Positions 7,702 to 9,650 of a DNA stretch of 9,650 nt are shown piece by piece. The DNA is from a bacterium (lineage in GTDB: Bacteria > SZUA-79 > Acidulodesulfobacterales > Acidulodesulfobacteraceae), in the NCBI GenBank assembly GCA_021784835.1, contig JAJYHI010000019.1:1-9650 (forward strand). Direction: 5' to 3'. The notes under the pieces were generated by a model that was given only the letters and a program-made list of their open reading frames with translations, made no database searches and was not told the DNA's origin. The first letter of the stretch is position 1, and each line of letters opens with the position of its first letter. The translations under genes were made by a program, and so were the position numbers.

Positions 7702-7730
7702 TTGACTTGACCAACGACTTAGTCTATAAT
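7702..7730 (+). promoter_or_regulatory. Near-consensus promoter of the Phd/PIN toxin-antitoxin operon
   Basis: TTGACT (7702-7707), exactly 17 bases, TATAAT (7725-7730). The spacer holds the small palindrome GACTTAGTC (7716-7724), and GACTT is repeated directly at 7704-7708 and 7716-7720, twelve bases apart. Such elements could be the autorepression operator expected of Phd/YefM-type antitoxins. No Shine-Dalgarno sequence precedes the antitoxin ATG. Confidence 0.66.
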
Positions 7731-7777
7731 GATAAACATCGGCAAATAAAAAATTTTAATGCAGTTTTAAATAAATT

Positions 7778-8011
7778 ATGAAAGAAATTAATATATATGA
7801 AGCAAAGACTAACCTTTCAAAAATCGTAAACGATGTTTTGGAAGGAGAGGAAATAATAATCGGCAGAGCGGGATTGCCTTTAGTAAAAATCGTGCCTATC
7901 AGAGGTAAGAAAAAAAACCGAATATCCGGCTTATTTAAAAATGATATTGAATTTTCTAAAGATATCGATAAACCTCTTCCGGATAAAGTTATAAAACAAT
8001 TTTACAAATGA
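7778..8011 (+). CDS. Phd/YefM-family antitoxin of a type II toxin-antitoxin pair
   Basis: A 77-residue protein. The N-terminal half (MKEINIYEAKTNLSKIVNDV...GEEIIIGRAGLPLVKIVPI) is the Phd/YefM fold that dimerises and binds the operon's own operator. The basic linker (residues about 45-50) and C-terminal part, including SGLFKNDIEF and the segment to the end, is the kind of flexible tail that wraps and blocks a PIN toxin. The family N-terminus fixes the start despite the lack of a visible Shine-Dalgarno sequence. Its TGA overlaps the toxin's ATG (ATGA at 8008-8011), the usual translational coupling of such pairs. Expected to repress its own promoter at 7702-7730, more tightly when bound to the toxin. 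Pairing with a PIN toxin makes the antitoxin role confident. Confidence 0.9.
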   Translation: MKEINIYEAKTNLSKIVNDVLEGEEIIIGRAGLPLVKIVPIRGKKKNRISGLFKNDIEFSKDIDKPLPDKVIKQFYK

Positions 8012-8400
8012 TCATGAATTATATTCTGGATACCCATGTATTTCTATGGTTTGCTTCCGACTATATAAAGCTGTCGCCCGCCGCTAAAAAAATCATAGAA
8101 GACGGTAAAAACAATATATATCTAAGTTCCGCTTCTATATGGGAATTAAGTATAAAAATAATTATAGGTAAATTAAAATTAAAAAAAGACCTGAATAAAT
8201 TTATCGCAGAAAACATAGCCAGATACGGATATATTCCTATTCCAGTCACGATTCCGCATGCCCTTGCAATTGCTAAACTGCCGGAAATTCATAAAGACCC
8301 TTTCGACAGAATGTTAGTAGCTCAGGCATCCGTTGAAAAGATGAAGATAATTACATCTGATGGTTATATAGGCAAATATAACGTAAAAACCGTCTGGTAA
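8008..8400 (+). CDS. PIN-domain ribonuclease toxin (VapC-like)
   Basis: A 130-residue PIN-domain protein, presumably a Mg-dependent RNase that halts translation when freed from its antitoxin. The acidic residues expected in the active site are present: D8 in YILDTHVFLW, E46 in SIWELSIK, D100 in DPFDRMLVAQA and D118 in ITSDG. The LDTHxFLW start and the HKDPFDRMLVAQA motif are typical of the PIN subgroup that pairs with Phd-like antitoxins. Length is normal and no lesion is seen, so the toxin looks functional. Two starts are possible: ATG 8008, coupled to the antitoxin stop, or ATG 8014, two codons later; both leave the domain complete. The RNA target cannot be inferred. No obvious terminator follows. 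Confidence 0.92.
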   Translation: MIMNYILDTHVFLWFASDYIKLSPAAKKIIEDGKNNIYLSSASIWELSIKIIIGKLKLKKDLNKFIAENIARYGYIPIPVTIPHALAIAKLPEIHKDPFDRMLVAQASVEKMKIITSDGYIGKYNVKTVW

Positions 8401-8683
8401 CCGGATGTTTCCCAAAATTGCCGATAGAAATATTTGGAATAAGGTGTCAGAATTATTTATTTTATGGATAATGCAAGTGATGCAAAACAACTCGAAATGC
8501 GGGTAGAAGTAAGAGAATAAATAAATCTGCCGTTTTTTCCCTTAATTTTACTTTTTTATATTTTAGTGGTATATTTAAAGTAAAAATTAAAGTCTTTGTT
8601 TAATATAAAGCGAGCTATATATAAAGAAACTACAAGCGATTTAAAACTGCTGCACTTTAATAAAAATTTATAAAGGTAAATTT
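8401..8683. other. Intergenic region between the two toxin-antitoxin loci
   Basis: No gene of reasonable length is supported in these 283 bases. They hold an imperfect inverted repeat (8542-8590, listed separately) and a short stretch around 8440-8460 (AAGGTGTCAGAATTATTT) that looks like non-coding debris. One 18-codon frame at 8464-8520 is too short to call. The last 100 bases are very AT-rich and presumably contain the hicB promoter, but no convincing -35/-10 pair stands out. Confidence 0.5.
8542..8590. repeat. Imperfect inverted repeat
   Basis: TTAATTTTACTTT (8542-8554) pairs with AAAGTAAAAATTAA (8577-8590), with one extra base in the right arm and a 22-base loop. It could form an AU-rich hairpin or be a remnant of a miniature element. 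In such AT-rich DNA, chance symmetry cannot be excluded. Confidence 0.45.
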
Positions 8684-8896
8684 ATGAATGAAATTATATT
8701 TATAGTCGAAGAAGACGTTGAATCTGGATATACCGCCAAAGCTCTTGGATATTCAATTTTTACGGAAGGCGAAACTATCGAGGAACTTAAAGAAAATATT
8801 AAAGATGCTTTAGAATGCCATTTCGAGGATAAATCCGATATTCCCCCAGTCGTAAGACTTCATCAGGTCAAAGAAGAACTTTTTGCATATGCCTAA
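8684..8896 (+). CDS. hicB: HicB-like antitoxin
   Basis: A 70-residue small protein of the HicB-like family (partly degraded RNase H-like fold). The features are an N-terminal beta strand EIIFIVEEDVESGYTAKALG, the TEGETIEELKENIKDALECHF helix signature (residues about 26-46), and a short C-terminal part with no separate DNA-binding domain, so it is the minimal form. In this family it neutralises the HicA mRNA interferase by covering its active site. AAAGG at 8672-8676, seven bases before the ATG, supports the start. Its stop (8894-8896) overlaps the first codons of the hicA remnant by eight bases, in the order antitoxin-toxin. The gene itself looks intact although its partner is broken. Because it lacks a DNA-binding domain, autoregulation would be limited. 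Confidence 0.85.
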   Translation: MNEIIFIVEEDVESGYTAKALGYSIFTEGETIEELKENIKDALECHFEDKSDIPPVVRLHQVKEELFAYA

Positions 8897-9082
8897 AATT
8901 CCAAGAGATATTTCCGGACAGAAATTGGCACAACTGTTGTTTTCAGTATGGTTATAAAATCGACTGGAAAAAAAGGGAGTCATGTTAGATTAACGATTAA
9001 ACATAATAACTTCGAACATCATATAACGATACCGAATCACGATTTTATTAAAATCGGAACTCTTAACAACCGAAGAAGTTAA
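8889..9082 (+). pseudogene. hicA: hicA mRNA-interferase toxin broken by two single-base insertions
   Basis: Reading in three successive frames recovers a HicA protein. Frame 1 from ATG 8889 gives MPKIPRDISGQKLAQLLF and stops at 8955-8957. After removing one T from the TTTT run at 8940-8943 it continues QYGYKIDWKK. After removing one A from the seven-A run at 8968-8974 it continues GSHVRLTIKHNNFEHHI, then IPNHDFIKIGTLNN, ending at TAA 9080-9082. The GSH motif with the catalytic His (8981-8983), the HHITIPNH segment and the lysine/glycine-rich end are diagnostic of the HicA double-stranded-RNA-binding-like fold. The rebuilt protein is about 63 residues, slightly short at the C-terminus. Both lesions are homopolymer extensions, so a real inactivated toxin and a sequencing or assembly error are both possible. 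As written, no functional HicA can be made. Confidence 0.85.
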
Positions 9083-9200
9083 ATTAAATAAGGCAAATGC
9101 GTTTTCCATATATCTATGTATTTGTAAATGGTATTTTTTGAAACGGCTAATCCCCTTTTTATAACCCACGGAAGAACTCGAATATATATATATTTGAGTT
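9083..9200. other. Short gap between the convergent broken toxin-antitoxin genes
   Basis: No intact gene. On the minus strand a frame ending at 9079-9081 and open back to about 9204 and beyond encodes VIKRGLAVSKNTIYKYIDIW, which resembles a helix-turn-helix of resolvase/transposase type. It has no start codon or supporting context and could be a chance frame or a decayed fragment. Confidence 0.25.
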
Positions 9201-9201
9201 C
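9174..9201. repeat. 28-bp near-perfect AT-rich palindrome at the end of the copG remnant
   Basis: GAACTC (9174-9179) and GAGTTC (9196-9201) flank an alternating A/T core; 13 base pairs per arm, with only the 9180/9195 pair being a G-T wobble. It ends on the stop codon of the broken ribbon-helix-helix gene and lies between it and the convergent hicA remnant. No T-tract follows on either strand, so it is not a classical terminator; it could still form a cruciform, slow polymerase, or bind a dimeric protein. Confidence 0.6.
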
Positions 9202-9415
9202 TAACCGAAATGCTCGGCAAGCAACATTTTAATTATCGCCTGCCTCGATATGCCTATCCGTTTTGCTCTTTATCCAAGGATTCGACAATCCAGACGGGAA
9301 TGTCTATATTTATTCTTTTCAATCCAAGATTGGGTTTTCTAATATTTTTTAAATCTAAATAATCAATGACGGATTCGCCGTTATCGAATTTTTCATCAAA
9401 TTTAGCCGCTTTCAT
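9201..9415 (-). pseudogene. Ribbon-helix-helix (BrnA/CopG-like) antitoxin with one-base deletion
   Basis: From ATG at 9413-9415 the frame reads MKAAKFDEKFDNGESVIDYL, then KNIRKPNLGLKRINIDIPVW and IVESLDKE, and stops at TAG 9254-9256. Adding one base near 9263-9266, where GAGCAAAA would become GAGGCAAAA, restores AKRIGISRQAIIKMLLAEHF and a stop at 9201-9203. The rebuilt 71-residue protein has the FDxxFDxGE-DYLD lead, the beta strand RINIDIPVW and the KRIGISRQAIIKxxLAE helix pair of a dimeric RHH DNA-binding antitoxin. In the broken form the DNA-binding helices are lost. GAGGAAG at 9425-9431 is nine bases before the ATG and a good promoter precedes it. No BrnT-like or other toxin gene is next to it in the window, so it may have been an orphan. 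Deletion versus sequencing error is unresolved. Confidence 0.82.
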
Positions 9416-9450
9416 ATAAATTTACTTCCTCGTTTCTTGATCTTCTAATA

Positions 9451-9479
9451 ATTATATCATTTTTAAATATTGTTTACAA
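9451..9479 (-). promoter_or_regulatory. Promoter of the ribbon-helix-helix antitoxin gene
   Basis: Minus-strand TTGTAA (9474-9479), 17 bases, TATAAT (9451-9456), giving a leader of about 30 bases that includes GAGGAAG (9425-9431). It remains well formed although the gene it serves is frameshifted. Confidence 0.6.
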
Positions 9480-9487
9480 TTGATAAC
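9472..9487. promoter_or_regulatory. Candidate operator palindrome over the antitoxin -35 box
   Basis: GTTTACAATTGATAAC is symmetric as GTT-nn-CAATTG-nn-AAC, with 12 of 16 positions paired. It covers the -35 of the minus-strand promoter, a usual place for autorepression by a dimeric RHH antitoxin. This is inferred from symmetry and position only. Confidence 0.38.
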
Positions 9488-9488
9488 A

Positions 9489-9510
9489 GAGAAACAATAA
9501 CGGAGAAACA
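9489..9510. repeat. Direct repeat GAGAAACA in the divergent promoter region
   Basis: GAGAAACA occurs at 9489-9496 and 9503-9510, 14 bases apart, immediately upstream of the plus-strand promoter region and next to the palindrome at 9472-9487. Possibly a regulator binding site for the rightward gene. Confidence 0.4.
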
Positions 9511-9531
9511 TTTATTCTATCTTTTAAAATA

Positions 9532-9540
9532 TGATATAAT
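9532..9540 (+). promoter_or_regulatory. Extended -10 promoter of the rightmost gene
   Basis: TGATATAAT matches TGnTATAAT. The -35 region (about 9512-9517, TTATTC) is weak, as is common with an extended -10. The expected start is near 9547, 25 bases before the ATG at 9572. Confidence 0.5.
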
Positions 9541-9571
9541 GCAATAAAGAATTAATACTATTAATAATAAA

Positions 9572-9650
9572 ATGGTCGAAGAAATAACAATATCAAGATT
9601 AAAAAATTCTTTAATAGAATGCAATAAGCATATTTTTAAAATTGCATACG
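9572..9650 (+). CDS. Unidentified small protein, N-terminal 26 residues only
   Basis: An open frame from ATG 9572 to the right edge encodes MVEEITISRLKNSLIECNKH followed by IFKIAY. It has an extended -10 promoter upstream and is divergent from the broken RHH antitoxin; no clear Shine-Dalgarno sequence is seen. The fragment looks alpha-helical and charged, reminiscent of small helical proteins (HEPN/HepT-like) that sit beside nucleotidyltransferase antitoxins, and the toxin-antitoxin neighbourhood would suit that. This resemblance is an impression from a very short piece and not an identification. Confidence 0.5.
   Translation, partial: MVEEITISRLKNSLIECNKHIFKIAY

Noticed and set aside
7573..7777. 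Riboswitch or small RNA in the divergent intergenic region
   Set aside because: The length is accounted for by two promoters and AT-rich leaders; no conserved structured core was recognised.
8440..8460. AAGGTGTCAGAATTATTT segment as a possible transposon end
   Set aside because: It looks like sequence seen near REP-type transposases, but no inverted partner, transposase or target duplication is present here.
8464..8520. Short plus frame starting MDNASDAKQLEMRVEVRE
   Set aside because: Only 18 codons, no ribosome-binding site and no recognisable family.
8990..9220. Minus-strand frame of 76 codons across the hicA remnant
   Set aside because: Antisense of the recognisable HicA sequence and starts with TTG inside the RHH pseudogene; no family resemblance over its length.

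Overview
The window looks like a chromosomal stretch of an AT-rich bacterium. Ile is often ATA, Arg often AGA/AGG, and the intergenic DNA is very AT-rich. Most promoters I can find are ordinary sigma-70-like ones. The gene mix and codon style would fit a deltaproteobacterium-like lineage, but that is an impression and not an assignment. No rRNA, tRNA, CRISPR array, complete insertion sequence or replication origin was seen.

Left part (1-7572): metabolic and transport genes with no obvious shared pathway. The 3' end of an NHL-repeat protein is followed after one base by a CBS-domain ClC chloride channel/transporter. A palindromic repeat then sits in the leader of a zinc-dependent medium-chain dehydrogenase. 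Convergent to these, on the minus strand, lie a short-form alpha-glucan phosphorylase, a 14-helix DHA2-type MFS exporter and a fumarylacetoacetate-hydrolase-family enzyme. A nested inverted-repeat element lies between the last two.

Right part (about 7700-9650): a cluster of small toxin-antitoxin-type genes in various states of repair. First comes an apparently intact Phd/YefM-like antitoxin plus PIN toxin pair with a 4-bp overlap behind a near-consensus promoter. Next is a hicB-like antitoxin overlapping a hicA toxin that is broken by two single-base insertions in homopolymers. Then comes a minus-strand ribbon-helix-helix (BrnA/CopG-like) antitoxin broken by one single-base deletion. Finally there is the first 26 codons of a divergent gene that runs off the window. 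The two broken genes are not in the reading frames that an automatic caller would report; they appear only when adjacent frames are joined by hand.

The most informative observations are this decaying toxin-antitoxin island, the candidate operators between its divergent promoters, and a Val in the ClC protein at the position of the proton-coupling glutamate. I did not find a convincing new multi-gene system.
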